A stretch of 7,031 bases of DNA from Candidatus Rokuibacteriota bacterium (lineage in GTDB: Bacteria > Methylomirabilota > Methylomirabilia > Rokubacteriales > JACPHL01): contig JACPHL010000189.1 in the NCBI GenBank assembly GCA_016188625.1, forward strand, positions 1-7,031. Reading direction: 5' to 3'. The translations under genes were made by a program, and so were the position numbers. This document shows, piece after piece, positions 1-6,176 of this stretch. Positions within the stretch are counted from its first letter, which is position 1, and every line of letters starts with the position of its first letter. The notes under the pieces are model-generated. The model saw nothing but the letters and a program-made list of their open reading frames with translations. It was not told the origin of the DNA and ran no database searches.

Positions 1-35
1 GTAGCGGGGAGCCGGCTCGTCCGGGAACGCCGGTC

Positions 36-61
36 GGCCGGACCCCCAGAGGGTGCCGGCC
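36..61. repeat. GC-rich hairpin downstream of the thiolase gene
   Basis: Arms at 36-45 (ggccggaccc) and 51-61 (gggt, a bulged g, then ccggcc) can form a 10-bp stem with a 5-base loop. It lies about 80 bases past the thiolase stop on the minus strand, where an operon end could be. No T-run follows on either strand, so it is not a standard intrinsic terminator. It may only be a chance fold in GC-rich DNA. The rest of 1-140 holds nothing I can support. Confidence 0.25.
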
Positions 62-140
62 GCGGGGAGGCAGGGGTGGCTCACCGGGGTCATGGGTGGT
101 TGGACCGGCAAAGCCCGCGCTCGGACCGGCACCTCATAGG

Positions 141-1307
141 CTAGGCATCCGTGCCGTAAAGGACGACGACGTGCTCGCCCATCCCGCTGTTGTTGTGGGT
201 GAGCCCGACCCTCGCCCCCGGGACCTGGCGCGGCCCCGCCTCGCCCCGGAGCTGCCAGAAGACCTCGGCGGCCTGCGCCGTCCCGGTCGCCCCCAGCGGG
301 TGGCCGCAGCCGATCAGCCCGCCCCGCGGGTTGACCACGACCTTGCCGCCGTAGTCGGCGAGCCCCTTCTCGACGAAGCGCCCGCCCTCGCCCTTTCCGC
401 AGAACCCCAGCTCCTCGTACGCGATGATCTCGGCGATGGCGAAGCAGTCGTGGACCTCGGCAAGGTCCATGTCGTCCGGCCCGAGCCCTGCCATCCCGTA
501 GGCGTGCTCGGCCGCGCGCCGGAGCGCGGGCCAGTGGGCGTAGTCGGGGTGGAGGGAGGTGAGGGTGAAGCCGTCCACGGCCTGGCCGGTCCCGAGGATG
601 AAGACCGGCCGATCGGTCAGGTCGCGCGCCCGCTCCTCCGAGGCGAGGATCACGGCCGCGGCCCCGTCGGTGATCGGCGAGCACATGAAAAGGCGGAAGG
701 GGGTCGAGATCATCCGCGAGCAGAGGACCTGCTCGAGGGTCGCCCCCTTCTGGAAGTGGGCGTAGGGGTTCTTCGCCGCGTGGTTATGGTTCTTGACGCT
801 CACCAGCGCCATCTGCTCCTCGGTGGTCCCGTAGCGGGCCATGTGGGCCTGGGCGGCCAGGGCGAAGGAGGGCGGCGCCGTGAGCCCGTAGGCCGCCTCC
901 CACTCCCGGTCCACGCCGGTCCCCATGTTGAGGATCGCCTCCTCGCCCGCGGGGGTGTTGAGCTTCTCGACCCCGAGAACCATCACGAGGTCGGCGAGCC
1001 CGGCCGCGATGAAGGCGTAGGCGTAGCGGATCCCCACGGTCCCGGAGGCGCACATGTGCTCGGTGCGGGCCGAGAGGCGGTCGGGCCGGATCCCGAGCGC
1101 CTCGGCGGCCAGGGGGGCGAGGTGACTCTGAAACGCGGTCCGCTCCGGCATCACCGAGCCGACCACCAGGCCCTGGAGGTCCCTCGGCTTGACCGTGGGG
1201 ACCGAGTCGAAGCAGGCCTTCCCCGCCTCCCAGATCAGGTCGCGGAGCGTGGCCTTCCGCACCCCGAACCTGGAGACCCCCGCCCCGACCAGCGTGACCC
1301 TACGCAT
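141..1307 (-). CDS. SCP2-type thiolase (acetyl-CoA acyltransferase-like)
   Basis: This 388-residue protein is a likely 3-ketoacyl-CoA thiolase, cleaving 3-ketoacyl-CoA with CoA to acetyl-CoA and a shortened acyl-CoA, or running in reverse. The nucleophilic Cys86 sits in HMCASGT. HDCFA (286-290) replaces the NEAFA motif of classical thiolases, and GCGHPLGATG (333-342) carries the active-site His336. Near the C-terminus THNNSGMG (370-377) stands where classical enzymes have a second catalytic Cys (C-x-G). HDCF together with HN here is typical of the SCP2/SCP-x thiolase subgroup. Length fits that family. The ATG start is supported by AGGGAG (1315-1320) seven bases upstream. It is the last gene of the leftward operon, 67 bases after the SDR. 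Many relatives work with a DUF35 OB-fold partner, and none is visible here. Substrate is unknown; some SCP2-like thiolases are not degradative. Confidence 0.88.
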   Translation of the reverse strand: MRRVTLVGAGVSRFGVRKATLRDLIWEAGKACFDSVPTVKPRDLQGLVVGSVMPERTAFQSHLAPLAAEALGIRPDRLSARTEHMCASGTVGIRYAYAFIAAGLADLVMVLGVEKLNTPAGEEAILNMGTGVDREWEAAYGLTAPPSFALAAQAHMARYGTTEEQMALVSVKNHNHAAKNPYAHFQKGATLEQVLCSRMISTPFRLFMCSPITDGAAAVILASEERARDLTDRPVFILGTGQAVDGFTLTSLHPDYAHWPALRRAAEHAYGMAGLGPDDMDLAEVHDCFAIAEIIAYEELGFCGKGEGGRFVEKGLADYGGKVVVNPRGGLIGCGHPLGATGTAQAAEVFWQLRGEAGPRQVPGARVGLTHNNSGMGEHVVVLYGTDA

Positions 1308-1338
1308 AAGCTAACTCCCTATTGTCCTCTCTCCTCGT

Positions 1339-1353
1339 ACTGCCCCGGGCAGT
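1339..1353. repeat. 15-bp inverted repeat between the SDR and thiolase genes
   Basis: ACTGCCC and GGGCAGT flank a single central C. The site lies in the 67-base gap between the SDR stop (1375) and the thiolase start (1307), the largest gap inside the operon. The near-perfect symmetry could be a protein-binding site or a small RNA hairpin affecting thiolase expression. No -10/-35 pair is evident beside it, and no second copy was seen in the window. Confidence 0.35.
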
Positions 1354-1374
1354 CCCGGATCGAGCACTTCATTG

Positions 1375-2118
1375 CTAAATCCCCACGGTCAGGCCGCCGT
1401 CGATGAAGATCACCTGCCCCGTAATATACCCCGCCTCCTCCGAGGCGAGGAAACAGTGCAGGGCGGCGACCTCGTCAGGGCTCGCGAGCCGCGCCGCCGG
1501 GATCCGGGCGACGATCTTCTCCCGGACCTGATCGGGGACCGCGGCCAGCATCGGGGTCAGGGTCGCCCCGGGCGCGACGGCGTTCACGGTCACCCCGTAG
1601 CGGGCATACTCGAGGGCCAGGGTGCGGGTGAGCCCGATCACCCCGGCCTTGGAGGCCGCGTAGTTGGCCTGGCCGATGTTCCCGAGCGCCCCGACCGAGG
1701 CGGTGTTGACGACCCGCCCCCACCCCCGCTCCCGCATCCCGGGGAGGACGGCCCTGGCGCAGAGGAAGGCCCCCTTCAGGTTCACGGCCAGGACCTCGTC
1801 CCACTGCTCCTCGGTCATCTTGGCGAGCATGGCGTCCCGGGTGATCCCGGCGTTATTGACCAGGACGTCCACCCGCCCCCACTCCTCCAAGACCCGCCGC
1901 ACCGCCGAGTCGACCTCGGCCGCCCGGGCGACGTCCGCCTCCACGGCGATCGCCCGGCCGCCGTCCGCCAGGATCCCCTCCGCCACCCGCTTGGCGCGGG
2001 ACGCCTCGGCGTCGTTCACCGCCACCCGCGCCCCCTCCCGGGCGAAGCGCCGGGCGGTCGCCTCGCCGATCCCGCTCCCGGCCCCGGTGATCAGCGCGAC
2101 CCGCTCCGCGAGCCTCAC
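1375..2118 (-). CDS. FabG-like SDR, 3-hydroxyacyl-CoA/ACP dehydrogenase
   Basis: This 247-residue classical short-chain dehydrogenase/reductase shows the cofactor motif TGAGSGIG (11-18), NNAG (88-91), the structural Asn113 in VNLKG, and the catalytic set Ser141, Tyr153 and Lys157 (YAASK). An acidic residue at the end of the second strand (VAVND, Asp36) usually favours NAD over NADP, which would suit oxidation of 3-hydroxyacyl-CoA more than fatty-acid synthesis. The frame stays open far upstream, but the real start is GTG at 2118. It overlaps the stop of the MaoC gene in GTGA and has GGGGAG eight bases upstream. That 4-base overlap implies translational coupling. FabG-type enzymes act on (R)-3-hydroxyacyl substrates, matching the (R)-specific hydratase type before it. 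The substrate cannot be read from sequence; a reductive role remains possible. Confidence 0.9.
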   Translation of the reverse strand: MRLAERVALITGAGSGIGEATARRFAREGARVAVNDAEASRAKRVAEGILADGGRAIAVEADVARAAEVDSAVRRVLEEWGRVDVLVNNAGITRDAMLAKMTEEQWDEVLAVNLKGAFLCARAVLPGMRERGWGRVVNTASVGALGNIGQANYAASKAGVIGLTRTLALEYARYGVTVNAVAPGATLTPMLAAVPDQVREKIVARIPAARLASPDEVAALHCFLASEEAGYITGQVIFIDGGLTVGI

Positions 2119-2582
2119 GCCGCCTGCTCCCCCCGCGCGAGGAGGAGCGTCCACTCGGCCTCCAGCACCCGCTCCTCCCGCTGGTTCAGCACCGCCACCG
2201 AGAAGACCACGGTCCCCCGGTCCGGCTTGGCCGACTCTTTCCGCTCCTTCACGGTCAGCTCGGTGTGAATGGTGTCGCCGTGGCGGACCGCCCCGCTGAA
2301 GCGGATCCGGTCCATCCCCAGGAGGGCCAGGGTCGTCCCCTCGAAGATCCCGAGCTGGTTGGCCTGGCCGGTGGCGATGGCCAGGGTCAGCGTCCCGTGG
2401 GCGATCCGCCCCTTGAGCGGGGTCCGCCGCGCCGTCTCCTCGTCCACGTGGAGGGGGTTGTAGTCCCCCGAGAGCCCGGCGAAGAGGGAGACGTCCCCCT
2501 CGGTGATGGTCCGGGCGGCGGTGGTGAAGGTCTCCCCGACGTCGAACTCCTCGAAGAAGCGGCCGCGCGGCGTCCAGGGCAT
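2115..2582 (-). CDS. MaoC family (R)-specific enoyl-CoA hydratase
   Basis: This 155-residue single hot-dog domain protein carries the hydratase-2 signature FAGLSGDYNPLHVDEETA (34-51), with the expected catalytic Asp40 and His45. Length equals that of PhaJ-like single-domain hydratases. The family reversibly hydrates trans-2-enoyl-CoA to (R)-3-hydroxyacyl-CoA. The ATG start is preceded by AGGAG with a 5-base spacer. This Shine-Dalgarno overlaps the TAG stop of the acyl-CoA dehydrogenase, only 8 bases away, so the two are tightly linked in translation. The 3' end overlaps the SDR start by four bases. Its place between a dehydrogenase and an SDR supports a beta-oxidation-like second step. Chain-length or ring preference is not predictable. 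The family also includes dehydratases acting on branched or mesaconyl-type CoA esters. Confidence 0.9.
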   Translation of the reverse strand: MPWTPRGRFFEEFDVGETFTTAARTITEGDVSLFAGLSGDYNPLHVDEETARRTPLKGRIAHGTLTLAIATGQANQLGIFEGTTLALLGMDRIRFSGAVRHGDTIHTELTVKERKESAKPDRGTVVFSVAVLNQREERVLEAEWTLLLARGEQAA

Positions 2583-2590
2583 GGCGACTC

Positions 2591-3751
2591 CTAGGCTGAC
2601 CCGAGGATCGGCGGGCGATCCAGGTCCCGGCCGATGATGAGACGGAGGATCTCCGAGGTCCCGCCCCCCAGGAGGAGGAAGCGGGCGTCACGGAAGTAGC
2701 GCTGGACCGGGTACTCCATGGCGAAGCCGTAGCTGGCGTAGATCCGGGAGGCCTCGTCCGCGATGGTGTTGGCCGCCTCGGAGGCGACCAGCTTGGCCAT
2801 CGCCGCCTCGCGGGTGGCCGGGCGCCCCTGGTCGAGGCACCAGGCGGCGTGGTAGACCAGGAGGGTCGAGGTGTGGAGCAGCGTCAGCATGTCGGCGAGC
2901 TTGAAGGCGATCGCCTGGTGCTGCCCGATCGGCTTGCCGAAGGCGACGCGCTCCCGCGAGTACCGGAGCGCCGCCTCGTAGGCGGCGCGCCCGACCCCGA
3001 GGGAGAGGGCCCCGGTCATCACCCGGATCTCTGAGAGGATCGTCCCTACCTTCTCGACGCCCCCGCCCTCGCCGCCCAGGAGGTGCCCCGGCGGGACCTG
3101 GACGTCCTCCAGGTGGACCTCGCCGGTCTCCGAGCCTCGGATCCCGAGCTTCTCGATCCGCTTCCCCAGGGTGACCCCCGGCATCTCGCGGTCCACGAGG
3201 AAGAGGGCGATCGACTCCATCCCCCGCTCCTTCGAGGTCTTGGCGCAGACGGTCAGGAAGTCCGCCACGGGGGCCGAGGTGACCCAGGTCTTGGTCCCGC
3301 GCAGGACGTAGCCATCGCCCGCCCGCTCGGCAAAGGTGCTGATGGCCGCCACGTCGGACCCGGCCCCGGGCTCGGTGAGGGCGAAGGTCCCGATCTTCTC
3401 CCCCCGGAGGGCGGGGACCAGGTAGCGCCGGCGCAGCTCCTCCGAGCCGTACTTGAAGACGAAGTGGGTCCCCATGAGGGACTGCATCGCCCAGGCCGCC
3501 GCGATGGCGAGGGAGCCCCGCGCCAGTTCCTCAGAGGCCAGGCAGTAGGTGACCATGTCGGCGCCGACGCCGCCGAAGGCCTCCGGGTAGCGGAGGCCGA
3601 AGTAGCCGAGCTCGCCGAGCCGGCGGAAGACGGCCAGGGGGAACTCGCCGCGGCCGTCCACGCCCTCGGCGATGGGGAGGATCTCGGCCTCCACGAACCC
3701 GGCGACCGCGCGCCGGAAGGCTTCCTGCTCCTCGGTGAGGCGGAAGTCCAC
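2591..3751 (-). CDS. Acyl-CoA dehydrogenase with divergent active-site motifs
   Basis: This 386-residue FAD enzyme has the full family length. It would oxidise an acyl-CoA to the trans-2-enoyl-CoA and pass electrons to ETF. The N-terminal helical domain spans about 1-120. FALTEPGAGSD (123-133) is the first family signature, followed by the beta domain to about 230 and a C-terminal helical domain with RERVAFGKPIGQHQ (266-279). The usual catalytic Glu of the YEGTSEI motif is missing: the protein reads LGGGTSEI, with Gly363 at that position. Helix G carries SEIR, with Glu241 one residue off the isovaleryl/long-chain enzyme position. The FAD-contact motif QxxGG is replaced by RIYAS (336-340). It is therefore a divergent subfamily whose substrate is unclear. 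The start is GTG at 3751, with GGAGG seven bases upstream. It lies 53 bases after the TrpB2 gene. Confidence 0.88.
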   Translation of the reverse strand: MDFRLTEEQEAFRRAVAGFVEAEILPIAEGVDGRGEFPLAVFRRLGELGYFGLRYPEAFGGVGADMVTYCLASEELARGSLAIAAAWAMQSLMGTHFVFKYGSEELRRRYLVPALRGEKIGTFALTEPGAGSDVAAISTFAERAGDGYVLRGTKTWVTSAPVADFLTVCAKTSKERGMESIALFLVDREMPGVTLGKRIEKLGIRGSETGEVHLEDVQVPPGHLLGGEGGGVEKVGTILSEIRVMTGALSLGVGRAAYEAALRYSRERVAFGKPIGQHQAIAFKLADMLTLLHTSTLLVYHAAWCLDQGRPATREAAMAKLVASEAANTIADEASRIYASYGFAMEYPVQRYFRDARFLLLGGGTSEILRLIIGRDLDRPPILGSA

Positions 3752-3769
3752 CGCTCCCCCTCCACGCCC

Positions 3770-3801
3770 CGGTCCGGGACCGCCCCCGGGCGATCAGCCC
3801 G
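3770..3801. repeat. Two adjacent inverted repeats in the TrpB2-dehydrogenase gap
   Basis: Just past the TrpB2 stop on the minus strand lies a 5-bp stem, CGGGC (3787-3791) and GCCCG (3797-3801), with loop GATCA. Next to it is a 13-bp inverted repeat, CGGTCC-G-GGACCG (3770-3782). Neither is followed by a T-run. They fill most of the 53-base gap separating the SerK-like/TrpB2 pair from the beta-oxidation genes. They could cause partial termination, stabilise an RNA end or bind a protein; chance is also possible at this GC content. Confidence 0.3.
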
Positions 3802-3804
3802 CGG

Positions 3805-5169
3805 TTACGCGGGGACCTTCGGCACTCCGGCCAGGGCCTCCCGGACCCGCTCCTGCGGGTACTCGTAGTCCTCCAGCTTCCCCGCCAGGTAGCGCTCGTA
3901 GGCCCCCAGGTCGAAGTGGCCGTGGCCGCAGAGGTTGAAGACGATCGCCTTCCGCTCCCCGGCCTCGCGGCAGCGGAGGGCCTCGTCGATGACGACCCGG
4001 ATGGCGTGGGCCGGCTCCGGGGCCGGAAGGATCCCCTCCGCCCGGGCGAAGGCGACGGCGGCCTCGAAGGTCGGGAGCTGGTGGACGGCGACCGCCTCGA
4101 TCGCCTTGGCGTCGTAGAGCGCGCAGACCAGCGGAGCCATCCCGTGGTAGCGGAGGCCGCCGGCGTGGATGGGGGCCGGGATGAAGGAGTGGCCCAGGGT
4201 GTACATCTTGATGAGCGGCGTGCTCCGGGCGGTGTCGCCGAAGTCGTAGACGTAGAGCCCCTTGGTCAGGCTCGGGGCGGCCTGGGGCTCGACCGCGATC
4301 ACCCGGAGATCCCGGGCCTTGCCGGCGAGCTTGTCGGCGAGGAAGGGGAAGGCGAAGCCGCCGAAGTTCGAGCCGCCCCCCACGCACCCGACCAGGATGT
4401 CCGGGCGCTCCTCCGCCAGCTCGAGCTGCCGCTTCGCCTCCAGGCCGACGACGGTCTGGTGCATGAGGACGTGGTTCAGGACCGAGCCGAGCGCGTACTT
4501 GGTGTCCTCGCGCTGGGCCGCGTCCTCCACCGCCTCCGAGATGGCGATCCCCAGGCTCCCCGGCGAGGCCGGGTCCTGGGCCAGCACGGCGCGCCCCGCG
4601 TGGGTGTCGGGGCTCGGGCTCGGGACCACCTGCGCCCCCCAGGTCTCCATCATGACCCGGCGGTAGGGCTTCTGCTCATAGGAGATCCGGACCATGTAGA
4701 CCTTGCACTCGAGGTCGAAGAAGCGGGCGGCCAGGGCGAGGGCCGAGCCCCACTGCCCCGCCCCGGTCTCGGTGGTCAGGCGCCGGACCCCCTCCTGGCG
4801 GTTGTAGTAGGCCTGGGCCACCGCGGTGTTCGGCTTGTGGCTCCCGGCCGGGCTCACGCCCTCCCACTTGTAGTAGATGCGGGCCGGGGTGTCGAGGGCT
4901 TGCTCCAGGCGCAGGGCCCGGTGGAGCGGGGTCGGCCGCCAGAGCCGGTAGATCTCCCGCACCGGCTCCGGGATCTCGATCCAGCGCTCCCGGCTCACCT
5001 CCTGCTTGATCAGCTCCACGGGGAAGAGCGGGGCGAGGTCCTGGGGCCCGATCGGCTGGCCGGTCCCGGGGTGGAGGACCGGGGGGAGCGGCGCGGGGAG
5101 GTCGGCCTGGATGTTGTACCAGCGAGTCGGGAGGTCCTGCTCGCCCAGGAGGAACCTGGTCTGGGGCAT
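3805..5169 (-). CDS. trpB2: Tryptophan synthase beta chain, TrpB2 type
   Basis: This 454-residue fold-type II PLP enzyme is longer than classical TrpB1 (about 400 residues) and has the TrpB2 N-terminal extension (WYNIQADLP, 17-25). Motifs run in family order: RPTPLHRA (78-85), the PLP Lys112 in [16 protein letters not shown] (134-141, with the expected catalytic Glu134), the phosphate-binding loop GGGSNFGG (264-271), [10 protein letters not shown] (335-344) and LCGHGHFD (413-420). Cys414 sits where most relatives have the Ser that contacts the PLP ring nitrogen. TrpB2 proteins make tryptophan from indole, usually without TrpA, and some prefer O-phospho-L-serine to serine. No trpA or other trp gene is in the window. 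The ATG start has GAGGAG seven bases upstream, overlapping the previous gene's stop. The upstream SerK-like gene is 11 bases away, suggesting a joint role. Confidence 0.93.
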   Translation of the reverse strand: MPQTRFLLGEQDLPTRWYNIQADLPAPLPPVLHPGTGQPIGPQDLAPLFPVELIKQEVSRERWIEIPEPVREIYRLWRPTPLHRALRLEQALDTPARIYYKWEGVSPAGSHKPNTAVAQAYYNRQEGVRRLTTETGAGQWGSALALAARFFDLECKVYMVRISYEQKPYRRVMMETWGAQVVPSPSPDTHAGRAVLAQDPASPGSLGIAISEAVEDAAQREDTKYALGSVLNHVLMHQTVVGLEAKRQLELAEERPDILVGCVGGGSNFGGFAFPFLADKLAGKARDLRVIAVEPQAAPSLTKGLYVYDFGDTARSTPLIKMYTLGHSFIPAPIHAGGLRYHGMAPLVCALYDAKAIEAVAVHQLPTFEAAVAFARAEGILPAPEPAHAIRVVIDEALRCREAGERKAIVFNLCGHGHFDLGAYERYLAGKLEDYEYPQERVREALAGVPKVPA

Positions 5170-5180
5170 CGGCGGTCTCC

Positions 5181-6041
5181 TCAGGGTCTCGCCAGGGCGA
5201 CCTCGTAGTCGGCGCGCGCGGCCGGGTCGGCGAAGAGGCCCGGCGGGATGCGGTAGCCGTCGAACTGGTAGAGGCGTTCCGGGTAGCGGCGATCGACCCG
5301 GACCCCCTCGCCCAGGAGCCTGAGGGGCCCGCCCCGCGTCGTCTCCACGATCCGCTCCACCGCCTCGCGCGGGCCGGCCAGGGCCTCGACCGGGAGCGGG
5401 ACGCCGATGACCCGGAAGGGGAGGAGGAAGCGGGTGGACTTGGGCGGGAACGGCGCGCGCCGCGACCGCGCGACGATCGCCTCCTTGGGGAGCGGCGGGA
5501 GCCGGACCAGGAGAGTCTCGGGCTGCTCGAGGTAGCGGGGCGCCTCCTCGTCATCCACGTAGGAGCGGCCGACGGCGCCGTTCCCCGTGAGGTCGCGCTC
5601 CACCTCGCGGGCGAGGTCGTACGCCGCCAGCGGGTCCAGCCCCTGGCGCCCGTAGACGCGCCCCTCGTAGTGGCAGACGAAGCCCGCGCCGGGCCCCTCG
5701 GCGAGCCCGAGCGCCCGCGAGAGGGCGGCGAAGCGGGCGCCGCTCACGCCCTCGAGGACCCGGCACCAGGTCCGGACCCGCACCCCGGGACTCTCCAGGA
5801 CGACGGTCTGGGCGAGGACCCAGCGCGCCCCCCACGTCTTCAGGAGCACCCGGACCCGGTGGTTGCCGTCCAGGACCAGGCCGGAGGCGCGGTCCACGAT
5901 GATCGGCCAGCTGAAGACGCCGGCCGCCCGGAGGAGGCGGCTCACGCGGGCCTCGCCCTCGGGGAAGGTCTCCTCGTGGAGGACCACCCCCTCGAGGGGC
6001 AGGACGGCGACGCTTCCCCGGACCTCGTGCTCGGATTCCAT
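5181..6041 (-). CDS. ParB/sulfiredoxin-fold protein, SerK/SbnI-like (possible serine kinase)
   Basis: This 286-residue protein has an N-terminal ParB/Srx-like domain (about 10-75): [11 protein letters not shown] (14-24), then PIIVDRASG (46-54) and [10 protein letters not shown] (57-66). The DGxHR box (58-62) is the nucleotide-binding motif shared by this fold and by free L-serine kinases such as archaeal SerK and staphylococcal SbnI. A further stretch, [11 protein letters not shown] (198-208), also resembles SerK-type proteins. There is no helix-turn-helix DNA-binding region as in true ParB. The C-terminal 80 residues are not recognised. The likely activity is phosphorylation of L-serine to O-phospho-L-serine; that is inferred, not shown. 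It is the first gene of the operon, 11 bases before TrpB2, an enzyme type that can use phosphoserine. The ATG at 6041 has no clear Shine-Dalgarno, but no better start was seen. It could instead be another nucleotide-binding member of the fold. Confidence 0.7.
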   Translation of the reverse strand: MESEHEVRGSVAVLPLEGVVLHEETFPEGEARVSRLLRAAGVFSWPIIVDRASGLVLDGNHRVRVLLKTWGARWVLAQTVVLESPGVRVRTWCRVLEGVSGARFAALSRALGLAEGPGAGFVCHYEGRVYGRQGLDPLAAYDLAREVERDLTGNGAVGRSYVDDEEAPRYLEQPETLLVRLPPLPKEAIVARSRRAPFPPKSTRFLLPFRVIGVPLPVEALAGPREAVERIVETTRGGPLRLLGEGVRVDRRYPERLYQFDGYRIPPGLFADPAARADYEVALARP

Positions 6042-6048
6042 GTCGGCC

Positions 6049-6061
6049 CAAGAAATTCTTG
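6049..6061. promoter_or_regulatory. 13-bp palindrome in the operon leader, operator candidate
   Basis: CAAGAA and TTCTTG flank one central A. The palindrome is AT-rich, in contrast to the GC-rich surroundings. It lies between the minus-strand -10 box and the start codon at 6041, at about +5 to +17 of the predicted transcript, a usual place for a repressor operator. The RNA could also form a weak 5-bp stem with a 3-base loop. No regulator gene is visible in the window. Confidence 0.4.
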
Positions 6062-6071
6062 TATCTCCAAC

Positions 6072-6101
6072 ACTTTACCGGCGCGGTCCGCGATGTGTCA
6101 A
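6072..6101 (-). promoter_or_regulatory. Sigma70-like promoter of the leftward operon
   Basis: On the minus strand there is a perfect -35 TTGACA (6096-6101), an 18-base spacer and a -10 TAAAGT (6072-6077, four of six consensus bases). The predicted start is near 6065, leaving a leader of about 24 bases before the ATG at 6041. It is the only promoter-like pair seen for the six-gene operon. Confidence 0.6.
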
Positions 6102-6130
6102 CAGCCTTTTTCCCCGTCGGAGCGCGGCCC

Positions 6131-6160
6131 TTGACACCTTTCACGGCTCTTGGGTACTGT
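6131..6160 (+). promoter_or_regulatory. Sigma70-like promoter of the rightward ferritin-like gene
   Basis: A perfect -35 TTGACA (6131-6136) is followed by an 18-base spacer and TACTGT (6155-6160), a weak -10 that keeps the important T, A and final T. The start would be near 6167, only about 10 bases before the ATG at 6177, so the leader is very short. It diverges from the operon promoter; the two -35 boxes are 29 bases apart and form a 7-bp inverted repeat (GTGTCAA/TTGACAC). Confidence 0.55.
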
Positions 6161-6176
6161 AGGGCCGGGAATCGCC

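Noticed and set aside
1-93. Minus-strand ATG frame open to the left edge
   Set aside because: Only 31 codons, no Shine-Dalgarno and no recognisable motif; the 36-61 hairpin lies within it.
96-1406. Long plus-strand open frame (436 codons) opposite the thiolase
   Set aside because: Low-complexity Pro/Arg/Gly/Asp-rich translation with no family motif; it is the antisense of a clear thiolase and a by-product of high third-position GC.
2119-2691. In-frame upstream extension of the SDR
   Set aside because: It overlaps the MaoC gene and the end of the dehydrogenase in another frame and reads as low-complexity; GTG at 2118 has a Shine-Dalgarno and gives the normal SDR length.
3916-5208. Plus-strand open frame of 430 codons opposite TrpB2
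   Set aside because: Antisense to a full-length TrpB2 with all motifs; the translation is repetitive and unlike any protein family.
5181-6041. Chromosome-partitioning ParB
   Set aside because: Only the N-terminal fold motif is shared; no helix-turn-helix region and no parA next to it.
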